Source of the DNA: Dactylonectria macrodidyma
Taxonomy: Eukaryota > Ascomycota > Sordariomycetes > Hypocreales > Nectriaceae
DNA: 64,000 nt
Direction: 5' to 3'
NCBI GenBank assembly: GCA_020744425.1
Contig: JAGMUV010000039.1
Coordinates: 186,001 to 250,000, forward strand
Shown here: positions 9,289-19,700 of the stretch, in pieces
Position numbering within the stretch: position 1 is the first letter of the stretch
How the letters are laid out: every line of letters starts with the position of its first letter
Program-made: the position numbers and the translations under genes
The notes under the pieces: model-generated
Databases searched by the model: none
Told to the model about the DNA's origin: nothing
The model's input: only the letters and a program-made list of their open reading frames with translations

Positions 9289-11443
9289 TTACGCCTTTTT
9301 TCTATTATGATAGATGTACCAACAGTAGTCATTGTTACATAACACGACTTGGCACACACTACACCAATATCTCGTCCCTACCCGGATCTTGTTAGCATCA
9401 CCCGGCCCCAACGGCTTCCTCCTTTTCTGACCTTTTGACCTCACTTGACCTTGCCGAAAGCCCTGACAGCATACGCAATCCACAGGGTTCTTCCGACAGA
9501 CAAGATTATGCTCAATTGGCCGTGTTTCGGTGCCCTCATCGTCCAATTCCTCCCCTGCGCGATATCTCTTCCTTGACTGACTTTCATGACCGTATGTGTT
9601 GAATAATGCGTTATAAATGCACTCTCGCCATTCCCTATGGTTCGTATATAGCTTCCAACGTGGCTGCCCGTAACGCTGAAGAAGATAACTGTGAGGGAAC
9701 GATCATGTGACTTTCATACTTTATGAATAGTCCCACTTTATGAATATTGTGTAAATAGCTTAAGTTAGAGGTTTCCTTAGGAATCTCTTTCTCTCCTTGT
9801 AAACAATCATTTTACCCAAGTCGCACCCGACCTCGTTCGTGCTCTTGTACCGTCACAATAACTGTTAAGAAGGGCCACATCTAGGAGGAAGGTCCAGCAA
9901 AGTGCCGGCCAAGCACCGCGGCGTAGGGGATGCCTATACTCATAATATGACCTCAACTGATCACCACGGTCAACATGATTCATTTCTTCGTTATAAGCAG
10001 CAGCGACCGTCGGGATTTGAACTATCTTGACAGCTTCGTCACCAAAGAATTGGCGTATTGACTTGGCCTCGGGCTTGCGTGACGACGGCTTCCTCCTTTG
10101 GCGTTCAACTCGCTCATCGTCGGCGCCAGTGAACACGGTTGTCATAAATAACACAAGCTTGTTGTCTTTCCAAGCGATATGGTTGACCTAGGGATATAGA
10201 ATGACGACAGATTAGTAGAGATTTTCAAAGTAAAAGTGTCACAAATTGGTACCTTATTGTCAGGGGTCGGTATCGCCTTTACCTTGTTAAATTCGTAGCT
10301 TCTCTTGACCTTGCCGTCATTGCCCTTATCCTCTGCCAATTCCTTGTAGATGCCGCTGTTCTTGCGGGCCGTGCCTGTGGCTCCGTGGCCGTGATTCCGA
10401 AGACTGCGGAGGAGACCTGATGACGAGAAGAGGTTATCCATGAAGACATGATATGTCGCTTTTGGCAGCAGATTTGCTAGGGCAATGACGACGGCTTGGG
10501 TCGGGTTCAAGGCAATGGGCTTCTCTTCCCTGGCTAGCTCTTTCCCTGCGGCCTTGGAAGCGCCCCGGCCCTGAGAACGTGTGGATGACTTCTTCTGTGG
10601 AAGCTCGATGCCAACGGGGCCATAAGCCGCATCTCTGATGTGCCAAAGCCAGCGAAGAAAGAAGCCCTGTTGGGCGATAACCCAGATCTTGAATCCCACT
10701 GGTTCTGGCTTGCCCTTGACCGTTGTTTTGGCGTCACATTTCCCCGTATAACCAACCATGCACTCATCCACGGCAAGGTGAGACCCAGCAGTTAAAAGCT
10801 CGGCTGAGACTGCTTGTATGTGGTTAGACCACTCTTCAATGCCTTGGAACACCTCTGGTAGGTGTTCCTCATCGGTCTCATCGATCTTGGTGTGGTCAAA
10901 AGGGCGGAGATGACGGTGGATGAGCTGAAACTTCCAGTAGGGAATGAACTTGATAAATGAGTGTTCTGCGCCTTGTGAACCGGGCTGAGGGGAACTCCAA
11001 TAGGTCTTCAACGTCTTTTCTATGTGTATTCCCATATAAATCAGTATTGCAATAAACAGGTAGATCTCTGAGGCATAGGTTCCTTCCCAAGTTCGCAGAC
11101 GTGATGTTCGACCCATCGGCTTTTTCCAGCTATCCACCCACTCGTTGGCTTTGAGCCACGAGATCCAGATCTTGGTGTAATGTACCCATTTCTCAACAAG
11201 GGAAATAGGTAGGAAAAGCTGGAATAGCTCGAGAGGCGTTGGAGGCAGCGTATCGATGTGAAATTCGCGCCTTGGAACGTTGAAAGGTTCAAATTGCGTG
11301 CCTCGGTCTTGGGCAGCCGGGAAAACAACTATGCAGGTGGGGTCATTTGGCCACAGCCGATGACTGTGCTTTGCCTTAATAAAGCTCTTGTCATCATAGG
11401 CATTGAGAGCCTGCGCACCCTCGGGAATCAATTGAGTACTCAT
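9289..11443 (-). pseudogene. PiggyBac-type transposase (copy B), broken by a solo LTR
   Basis: Starting at ATG 11443 (MSTQLIPEGAQ), exon 1 runs to 10253. A 65-bp intron (10188-10252) follows, and exon 2 begins VNHIAWKDNKLVLF. Motifs are AVDECMVGYTGKCD (first Asp), YHVFMDNLFSSSGLL (second Asp) and EEMNHVDRGDQLRSY (third Asp). The C-terminal zinc ribbon is CRKNPVDCVCCQGF followed by CSVCQVVLCNNDYC. A 168-bp solo LTR with a 5-bp duplication sits in exon 2 after LLNSY. Without it the exons give a continuous 638-residue frame, so the LTR is the only lesion I see. Copy A at the left edge of the window belongs to the same family. Confidence 0.83.
9690..9857. mobile_element. Solo LTR (168 bp) with 5-bp target duplication ATAAC
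   Basis: It starts TGTGAGGGAAC and ends GTACCGTCACA, so it has TG...CA termini, and it is flanked by ATAAC at 9685-9689 and 9858-9862. A near-identical 173-bp copy lies at 44902-45074 with its own duplication GGTCC. Size, termini and 5-bp duplications fit a solo LTR of a small LTR retrotransposon, probably Ty1/copia type. No internal retrotransposon genes occur in the window. Confidence 0.8.
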
Positions 11444-11592
11444 TGATGAGATTGAAATGCTTCAGGGGTCTTCCAGTGGTGTTTTGGGGGGGTTAAAATG
11501 ACGGATCAAACTTCCGGTACCCCGCTCGTACTCTCGTCATCGCAGGGGTCATGTGGGGCTAAGTACGGAGGTGTTGTCTTGTGAGCACTCGT

Positions 11593-12141
11593 GGGATGTG
11601 GTAATGTGCGACCGTATTAGAAACGCGCTGGAGAAGGAGTCTTACACAGCGCTGCTCACAATTCAATTCAATCAACGCAAAAGCAAAAAAGACTGTATTT
11701 TTAATTGGATAACTTGAATTGAATTGGGTAATCAATTCAAGTCCTCCAATTAAAATACAGTCTTTTTTGCTTTTGCGTTGATTGAATTGAATTGTGAGCA
11801 GCGCTGGTCTTACAGAACTGGTCGCCATGATTCCTGCGAGGAGGATATTTTTGCTCCGAATCTCAGATGCGTATAAGATGGACCCCCCTATGGATCCCAA
11901 CAGAAATAGCCAGGGTCAACCGGTCAGATCGCGGTGGAGTTATGGTTACCGTCCAAAGCCTTTGAATGGTGGGTATTTACCGGTGCACATAATTTTGAGA
12001 GCTGTACGCCAAACTGGGTCCAGGGGGTGGTTGTCAGTTGAGATTTTCGATGGGAACGAAGCGGAGGGCGGTTTCGATGCTGAGAAGTTCACCAAATCCG
12101 CGATGGAGTCAGTTGAAAAATTATTGTTATTTAGCTATTAA
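11593..12141 (+). pseudogene. Sugar isomerase/dehydratase-like TIM-barrel fragment
   Basis: Frame from 11807 onward reads LTELVAMIPARRIFLLRISD, then AYKMDPPM, RSRWSYGYRPKP and GYLPVHIILRAV, ending LSVEIFDGNEAEGGFD. This is the C-terminal third of a xylose-isomerase-like TIM-barrel protein (sugar phosphate isomerase/epimerase or 3-dehydroshikimate dehydratase-like). The frame continues upstream of the MITE at 11647-11806 for about 13 codons (LETRWRRS joined to LTEL) and then meets a stop, so the N-terminal two thirds are missing. With MITE removed the join is in frame. It is a gene relic; the family is fairly sure, the substrate unknown. Confidence 0.6.
11647..11806. mobile_element. Fold-back hAT-type MITE, 160 bp
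   Basis: Inverted arms of about 65 bp (11647-11711 and 11742-11806) start CAGCGCTGCTCACAATTCAA and flank a loop of about 30 bases. The 8-bp duplication GTCTTACA is at 11639-11646 and 11807-11814, as expected for hAT. RNA across it would form one long hairpin. Confidence 0.88.
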
Positions 12142-12493
12142 TTAGTTGACTGCCCGAATACTAACTATCGAAACCTTATGCCCAACGTGACTCTCATCAC
12201 ATGAGCAACTGTCAGAGAGAATGGGATATCGGAACGACTGAAATATGCTCTCGAAAGCCCTGTTGAACCCTTGCAGACAGCCTTGTGACTAACCGCCAGT
12301 TACTTGGCGACATCCGAGCTGCGTGATGTGACGAGGATGACTCCATTGCGACGCTTTGGCAGGAAGGGCGCAAGCGGCGGCTGTACTCTCAATGAAGCAG
12401 GGATCACATGAGCTACGGCACCTAGATAATCCATTATGGGCAATTGTTGGGGATTCCCCTTGGTGTACGGAGTAGTCTCACCTCTTCTACACA
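12142..12493. other. No recognisable gene
   Basis: Nothing coding is apparent between the TIM-barrel relic and the LINE fragment. It may contain decayed LINE sequence. Confidence 0.5.
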
Positions 12494-13155
12494 TCCCTCA
12501 GGGATGGTGTGGTACCCCACCAATGGAGAAGTGCGAAGCGCATCCCGCTGAAGAAGGCAGACAAAGGAGACTACACAGTGGCTAAGGCCTGGAGACCGAT
12601 ATCGCTGCTGTCAACACTGGGCAAGATACTCGAGGCAGTCGTTGCAGAGCGGATATCCTATGCAGTGGAGAGCTATGGAGTATGGACTGCTACCCGCAAA
12701 CCACTTTAGGGCAAGGAAGCGAAGGTCAGCCGAACAGGCTCTGATATTGCTGCAGGAGCAGATCTATAAGGCATGGAGGGCTGGCAGGGTGCTCAGTCTG
12801 ATCAGTTTCGACGTCAAAGGTGCTTACAATGGAGTGTTCAAGGAGCGACTACTGGAGAGGCTGAAGGCGAGGGGCATACCTGGAGGGCTGGTGAGATGGA
12901 TTGACGCCTTCTGCTCTGGGCGAACGGCCACCGTGATGGTGAATGGGCATACGTCACAACTACGGGAGTTGCCACAGGCAGGTCCCCCGCAAGGATCACC
13001 GCTGTCGCCGGTGTTGTTCCTGCTCTTCAATGCAGACCTGGTGCAGAGAAGAACCAACGCGAGAGGCGGTTTGATGGCATTCGTGGACGACTACTCGGTC
13101 TGGGTGGTTGGACCAACAGCAGAGGAAAACCGAGCAGGCATCCAATCGATTATAG
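12494..13155 (+). pseudogene. Non-LTR (LINE) reverse transcriptase fragment
   Basis: Reads VPHQWRSAKRIPLKK and AWRPISLLSTLGKILE, then after a one-base frame change near 12670 PANHFRARKRRSAEQAL, LISFDVKGAYNGV (RT motif A, first catalytic Asp), GPPQGSPLSPVLFLLF (motif B) and AFVDDYSVWV (motif C with the catalytic Asp pair). These are RVT_1 motifs of a Tad1-type LINE. The fragment lacks endonuclease and RNase H domains and is cut at 13156 by hAT copy 1. I did not find its continuation beyond 16126, so the hAT insertion was probably accompanied by deletion. Confidence 0.8.
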
Positions 13156-16126
13156 CAGGCTTTCTAACCATACGCCATACGCCATACGGACCTGAATGGT
13201 TTATGGTGTATGATTTATTCTCGTATGGCGAACTAAACCATACCGGTATATTGCCCATACGGCAAATGACGTCAAACCGGTCAAGGGCCCACATCTTCCT
13301 CTAGGGAGCTGGTGCTCTGCCATGTACTCGTATTGTTCAACCTCGTCTACTTGTAGCCCTGCCGTTATACCGCTCCGAATCCAGCTCTTTAAGCACTCTC
13401 CCTTTTCAATTGTCGATGCTCCAAGGAGCATTCGACCCCACGAAATTGTACGCCGTGCTCCAGAGAATGTACGCTCAAGGTCAGCAGACATGGCGGGTAT
13501 TGAGAGAATGTCTATTGCCATCTTTGACAGTCGGGGAAAGCGCTCCTTCTGCTCATCGCGGAGCCACCAGGCAAGGGGGGAGCAGTCGATTGGGATGGGT
13601 GGCTGGGAGGTGTAGGTTTCGTATTCGTCAACGTCGGGCTCTGTGCCTATGACATTAAGCTCCTGTGGAAGCAGGCCATACTCATCCAGTTCCAGTACCG
13701 GAACAATGGAAGGAGTAGCATAAAAGGTTGGCAGGTTCTGGTATTCGTCTTCCCACAACTTCTTCACTCCTGTAAAGATCTTCTTATGCCATGCCTTTGG
13801 CCAATTTTTCTGTATATGAGCCTTTACTCGGGATGGATGGAGAATAAGCGCTGGACCGTATGCCGGGCTCTCATCGGAGAGCTGGTAGTTTTTGTCGAAG
13901 ACATGCCAGCTCGTCAGTACTGGACCAAGTAGCTGTTGGTTCATCTTGTATTTGTTGAATGCTTGCTGGTAATGCTTGTGAAGGACGTCCATCGTAAATA
14001 ATGTACGATCGAGCGTTGAACGATACCCCTCAGTAAGGAGAGTTACCTTCCCAAACGGCTGTAGGAAGTTCCGCGTCTCGCGAAGGTTTTGCCAATCCTG
14101 TGGTGCTAAGTAGTCGTCCACAAGGGCGTCGTAGTACTTGTCCTGATACCACTTGATATGCTCCTCCTAATCAAGAGCGGCATCGAGCAGAAGAAACCAT
14201 GAGTTCCAGCGTGTATCGTTGTCGAGCCCGAGGACTTTGCCGGTACGCCTCCGAAAGAGATTATACCTGTAATCGTTGGCTCTAATATGGATAGCAGTAT
14301 TATGCAACTTGCCGAGCGGACCGAGTTGACTCCAGCCACGCTCCTTTCGCTTTTTCCAACCCTGCATCATGTCAATGTTGAACGAAGCTTGGTCCATCTC
14401 TTCAATCTGCCTGCAGGCTTCAAGCACAGCCTCTTTGCTATCCATGAAAAGAAACGCTTGGACGCAAAGGTTGACAACGTGGCCATGGCAACGAATCCGT
14501 CGGTGTCTTGCATTCCAGGCGACGCCTGGTCCATCAAGGAAGTGGCTCAATAGGCGACATAGCACGTCATTGGAACCGTGATTATCTCCCATAATATATC
14601 CCAGCTGGCGTGAGATGCCGTAGTCCTCAATGACTGGCTGAAGGAGCTTCCACTGCTCGGCTCCGCTGTGGCTTCCAGGGCCGTCTATGCCGGGAAGTTC
14701 AGGTAAGGCCAGCAGTGCCTGGCGGGGGTTTTTCGTGCCTTCCTGCATAAATTGCACACATATTCCTAGGAAAGCTTTGTGGTTTGGTGCGCTCCATACG
14801 TCAGCGGAGAGGTGAAGCTTGGCAGGTGAGGATTGCAGCTTTTTTCGGAGAATATCTTTGTGGATCGCACATGAGTTTGAGCAGAGTTTTTGGACATGGC
14901 TGTGGGAGGTGTTGATAAGCTCTTCTGCAGTATAATTTGCAGCCATAAGCAGAGCATGCAACTCTGGCCAAGTATTGCAATTGTACGGGAGATTGCGGAC
15001 AGTAACAAGCTGGACTAAGGCTTCCATTGCAGCCTTTGGATTAAGTATGTTCCGAAGCACTTGCTCCTCTCTTTCTTGAAACTTAGCAACCTCAATCTCG
15101 CCAGCTTTGTTGAACGCCTCTTTGATGAGGCTGGTACGCACTTTCTTGGTTGAATTTGGCTCTGAGCCAGCGGCTTCAACTGAGTGTATCTTAAGTAGGT
15201 GGTTGCGGAATGTGGTAGACACGTATGTGGAGTACGGTGGGTTGCTGCAGTATTTGCAGTAGAACACTCTGTCTTCCTTTGGCCCAGCGCGCTCAGGCTC
15301 GGATCCTTGAGGTTTTCGAGTGTGTTGCCACGTCGCATCGGCCGTAGTGATGCGTTTGCACTTTGGAGTTGTTGAAGTGGAAGATTCAAGGGAGGGTAAG
15401 CACTGCCTGTCAGGTATATCAGAAACCGTCTCGATTGTTGCAGCAATGGAGGACTCGCGATCACTAGGCGTGCGGCTGAGGAAGGAGTCCATCGCAAGCA
15501 ATCAACGGGCATCATGGCTTTCCACTAGCTTCGTCATGAAGTGTCGCTCGACACGGAGGCGTGGCTAGCTGACGGCCGGTCACGGCAGTCAGAAGGTCGC
15601 TCAGTGAATCGGGTAAGGTTAACGAATGAGACTTGATTTCTATCTCAAGGAGTGGAATCGTATGAGACTATATGGTCTGGAATACTGTTGCTGCCTGCAA
15701 GGCAGCAGCTGTTGCCTACCAGGCAGGATCGTACTAACTGTTTGCTATAAGTGAGCGACTTGATCTTGACATGAAGTTTGACAATGTGACTCGAAGCGAT
15801 CTTGATAGTTGCCTGAGGATTGGAGCTACGGAGACGTTGCACGGCAGTCCATGTTGCCCACGCATAGCTTAAGCAGCCGATTTGCCATTCAAGTATCCTT
15901 TCTACCTTATGGATCTATTGGAAAGGGAGGCCTTTTAGGACCAGGAGGATGGTCAGGTGTTCTAGTGCCGCCGATTTCCTTTCCTGACTATATTGACTCG
16001 GAGCAACTTTATCCCGCGTATGATCATATATGGTCATACGCCTCAGACCGTATGGTAAAGGTACGTGGGCAATAAATGAGTAATATATGGTTTAACTAAA
16101 CCATACGCGTATGGTTAGAAAGCCTG
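13156..16126 (-). mobile_element. hAT element copy 1
   Basis: Termini are CAGGCTTTCTAACCATACG at 13156 and its inverse ending at 16126. Many CCATAC/GTATGG motifs lie just inside both ends. Flanking octamers (GATTATAG and GGTCGGCA) do not match, so the target duplication is lost or one flank was deleted. It belongs to the same family as the intact copy at 17719-20480. Confidence 0.85.
13201..15492 (-). pseudogene. hAT transposase, copy 1, with an in-frame stop
   Basis: Starts at ATG 15492 (MDSFLSRTP). A BED-type zinc finger follows (FYCKYCSNPP, then FRNHLLKIHS), then the hAT catalytic region (LSADVWSAPNHKAFLG, GDNHGSNDVLCRLL, RCHGHVVNLCVQAFL), and the C-terminal dimerisation region (YPRLSKMAIDILSIPAMSAD, then FSGARRTISW). 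A single TAG at 14167-14169 stands where copy 2 has a Leu codon (copy 2 reads VLDLQEHVEW), and the frame continues intact on both sides of it. The C-terminus runs into the terminal repeat. The protein is therefore inactivated by one nonsense change unless read through. Confidence 0.88.
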
Positions 16127-16710
16127 GGTCGGCATCGCCAGCGGTTGCACATACGGAACAAACACATGGCCACATAGGAACCTGGCAGGAGGCAACAACA
16201 ACAGGAATGCACGAAATACAGGGTATACACAGAATTCTGGGGGGTACGAGGAAGACCAACAAACAGACAAAGCCGACGGCCAGGGGGAGACTGCAGGTAT
16301 TACGGTCGCATCACATGGCGTCGACCGACAGAGCCGCAACACAGAGGAACACAAATCAGAATACTTCGGAAAACGACAGATAGAAATCCTAGAAGAAAAG
16401 CATATTGGACAACATATGGGACTCTTCAACAGAGAGACATGTACCTAGCGAAGTAGAGTAGATATGGCAGGAAACCTGGGGGCGGCTGGCCTTTGTTTCA
16501 ACAAGAAGGCGAAGTGGGGTGCCCACAAGATGGACACTTCGGCTGTCAGCCAGGTCCTGCTGACCGGCATGGCTGCCGGGTAATGGGGCTAAAACCGAGT
16601 AGGAATAGAACCTGAACCTGAACCTGAACCGGTTATTCACGTATCAGATAGATGCTATTTGACAGACTCAGAACCCAGACCAGGATTACATTAACGTAAT
16701 CTCTAGCTAA
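16127..16710. other. Gene-free stretch with a short hexamer repeat
   Basis: A GAACCT hexamer is repeated about four times at 16608-16631. Its unit is not the fungal telomere repeat. An open frame at 16111-16383 starts inside the hAT end and shows no motif. Otherwise this is the 3' flank of the monooxygenase gene. Confidence 0.55.
16608..16631. repeat. Short GAACCT tandem repeat
   Basis: Four copies of a 6-bp unit just downstream of the monooxygenase stop codon. Confidence 0.7.
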
Positions 16711-19700
16711 TCATAGCGAGGGAAAGGCATTTTGCACATACTGTGAAATGAGCTCTGAGTACTTTTCGGAATCCTTTAATGTCATTATAGCAAGAGAGCC
16801 GAGGCCGAGGCTCAGCAGCGTACTCGCAAAGATCTTGGAAATCGAAGCCTTTGGGGTCTCAACCCTGCGGACTTCGAAGTCTGACCAGCGTGGGAATATC
16901 GTCCGTAACCAGTAGAGGAACATGGGATCCGGATAGATGAATGTGTTCTTCTTGGTCTTGGGATCCATCCACCAGCTCTGACAACCGCTGTTGAAGACAA
17001 GGTTCTTGAGTTTGCCCTGCACCCAAGCAAGGTCGCGGCGTTGGGCTTCGGGCTTGACCATGATTGAGGCCGCAGGGTCACCACCAGTGAGAACCGGCCG
17101 CAGCAGACGGCAAGTGTAGTTAATCTGGCACTCAGAGTGGAAGATGACCGAGTGTTGGCCTGTGGCAGCGTTTGGACCATACAAGATGAAGAAATTAGGG
17201 AATCCTGTGACAACGGTGCCCTTGTAGGCTTCAGCGCCACCTGTAGAGTCCCAAACTTCATGCAGGTCCCGGCCATTCTCGCCCTTGATTTCGATCGGAT
17301 GAAGCCACTTCTGGGTCATGAACCCCGTGGCGAAAACGATGGCGTCCGCTGGGTAGGTCGCGCCGCTTGCCGTCTCGACGTGGCGCGGGCCTATCTTAGT
17401 GACGTTGTCCTTGGCCAAGTGCATGTTCGGTGAATGCAAGGTGGCGAGATATGTTGCTGTGTTGACTCGTCGCTTGCAGCCAGGCTCATAATTAGGCCGC
17501 AACACTTCGCGGTACTGGGGTGGAGCGTCATTCTCGATGTATGAGTTGGTAGTATCACGGATCTTCTGCCTCATGCGTGCTCCATCTTTTGTCATGAGGA
17601 AGGAATAAAACACCTTTTCGAGCTCCCAAGCGAGCAGGACACGGTACATGCGAGCCGCGAGAGGGACATACTTCATCATCAACTTGAAGGTGGATGAATA
17701 GGTTGGGTTACCCTGAATCAGGCTTTCTATCCATACTCGTATGGAATAAGTGATGGAGTATGGAATATTCCATACTCCATACTCCATATTCCATACGGGC
17801 CGTCCGTATTCCATACGTATGGAATAAGGCCGGAAGAATATTAATCCTGCCGCAGCAAATTCAGGGGCTGTGTAATTAATTACCAGGCACTTTCATCGGG
17901 TTTCCGCTTCGACATCAGCAACGAAAAGGCGCGTCGTGATGCGATCGGCCCGGAAATGTTCCAACCGTCCTCCCTCGCTTCAAATCATTCCACTGACCGT
18001 GCGGGGTCGGCTTCGTCCACCACTGGGCTTCGCTCATCTCCAAGTTCTGCTCCGCAAGATCCATCCGACAGCAGCGGCCGCAAGACTCGAAAACGCAAGT
18101 CAACTGCAAATACTTGGGCACATGCCCGTGAGCCTCAGAACTCAGAGCCTGCGCGCTGCCCTCGGAAAAATGAGAAGATCTATTATTGTATGCATTGCAG
18201 AGATCCGACCTATTCCACTACTGTCTCAACCACGTTTCGCCGCCATTTGCTCAAAATCCACGGAATTGAGTTAGTTGCCCACGACCATCCGATCAAGAAA
18301 CAACGCGACAACCTTATTCAGGATGCTTTCGCCAAGGCTGGTGAGGCGAATACTACGAAGCAATTGGCGAGGCAAGAGGAAACTCTTAGAGCTGCAGTCA
18401 ATCGGAAGGCCGCACTTGAGGCCCTGGTACAGCTCGTCACCGTCCGCAATCTCTCCTACAACTGCAGCTCTTGGCCAGAATTACACGCGCTTATTTGCGC
18501 GGTGAACTACACTGCAGAGGACCTAATTAGCCTCTCCCACGGCTCCATCCAAAAGCTTGTCTCCAATTCTTATTGTGTGCACAAGGATGTCCTGCGGAGA
18601 AAGCTGCAATCCTCGTCGTCGAAGCTCCATCTCTCTGTAGATGTTTGGTCGGCTCCGAATCACAAGGCCTTCCTTGGAATTTGCGTCAAATTTGTCGACA
18701 CGGACGCTAAGGAGACACTGCAAGCGCTGCTTGCTCTATCAGAGCTACCCGGCCTCGATGGGCCGGGTAGCCATGGCGGAGCTGAGCAGTGGAAGCTTCT
18801 CCAGCATGTCCTCGAAGACTATAACATCTGGAATAAGATCGGCTTCTATACCGGTGATAACCATGGTTCAAACGACAAGCTCTGCCGTTTGCTGGGCAAA
18901 CATCTTCAGGGGAAAGGCATCAACTGGGAGGCAAAGAAGCAGAGGATTCGATGCCATGGCCATGTCATCAACCTCGCTGTTCAAGCCTTCCTCTTCATGG
19001 ACTCCAAAGAAGCCGCACGAGCAGCTCTGGAACAGATTGAGGGTGACGACGAAGTTGCGTTTGGCAGTGACTTTGCTGAACGGGTCAAGGCGCAAAAAGC
19101 GCTTGGTTGGCGTCGACTGGGGCCACTTGGCAAAGTCCACAATATCTCAGTGCACATGCGCGAGAATGATTATCGGTGGAATCTATTTAAGAAGCGCGCT
19201 GGAAGGTCGTTGGGCCTTGACAACGATACGCGCTGGAACTCATGGTTCCTTCTTCTAGACGTTGTCCTTGATCTCCAGGAGCATGTGGAGTGGTATCAGA
19301 GAAAGTACTATGAGGACACGCAGGACGATTATCTCACCCCTAATGAGTGGCGAGTCCTACGGGAAACACGCGCTTTCCTTCAACCCTTCTGGAAGATTAC
19401 TCAACTCACGGAGGGCCGCTATGCCACTCTGGACCGCACGCTCTTCACCATGGACGTTCTTCACAAGCATTACACACAAGCCTTCCAAAAGCAATCCGAC
19501 AATCATCCCCTCCGAAGTTGCATTGCAGCCTCATGGGCTATATTTGACAAGTATTACCAGCTTACAGATGAGAGCCCTGCCTATGGCGCAGCCATGATAC
19601 TTCATCCGTCGCGGCGTATGGCCCATGTTAAGAAGAACTGGCCCAAATCGTGGCACAAACCAGTCCTTGATGGCGTGAAGAAGTATTGGGAGGATTACTA

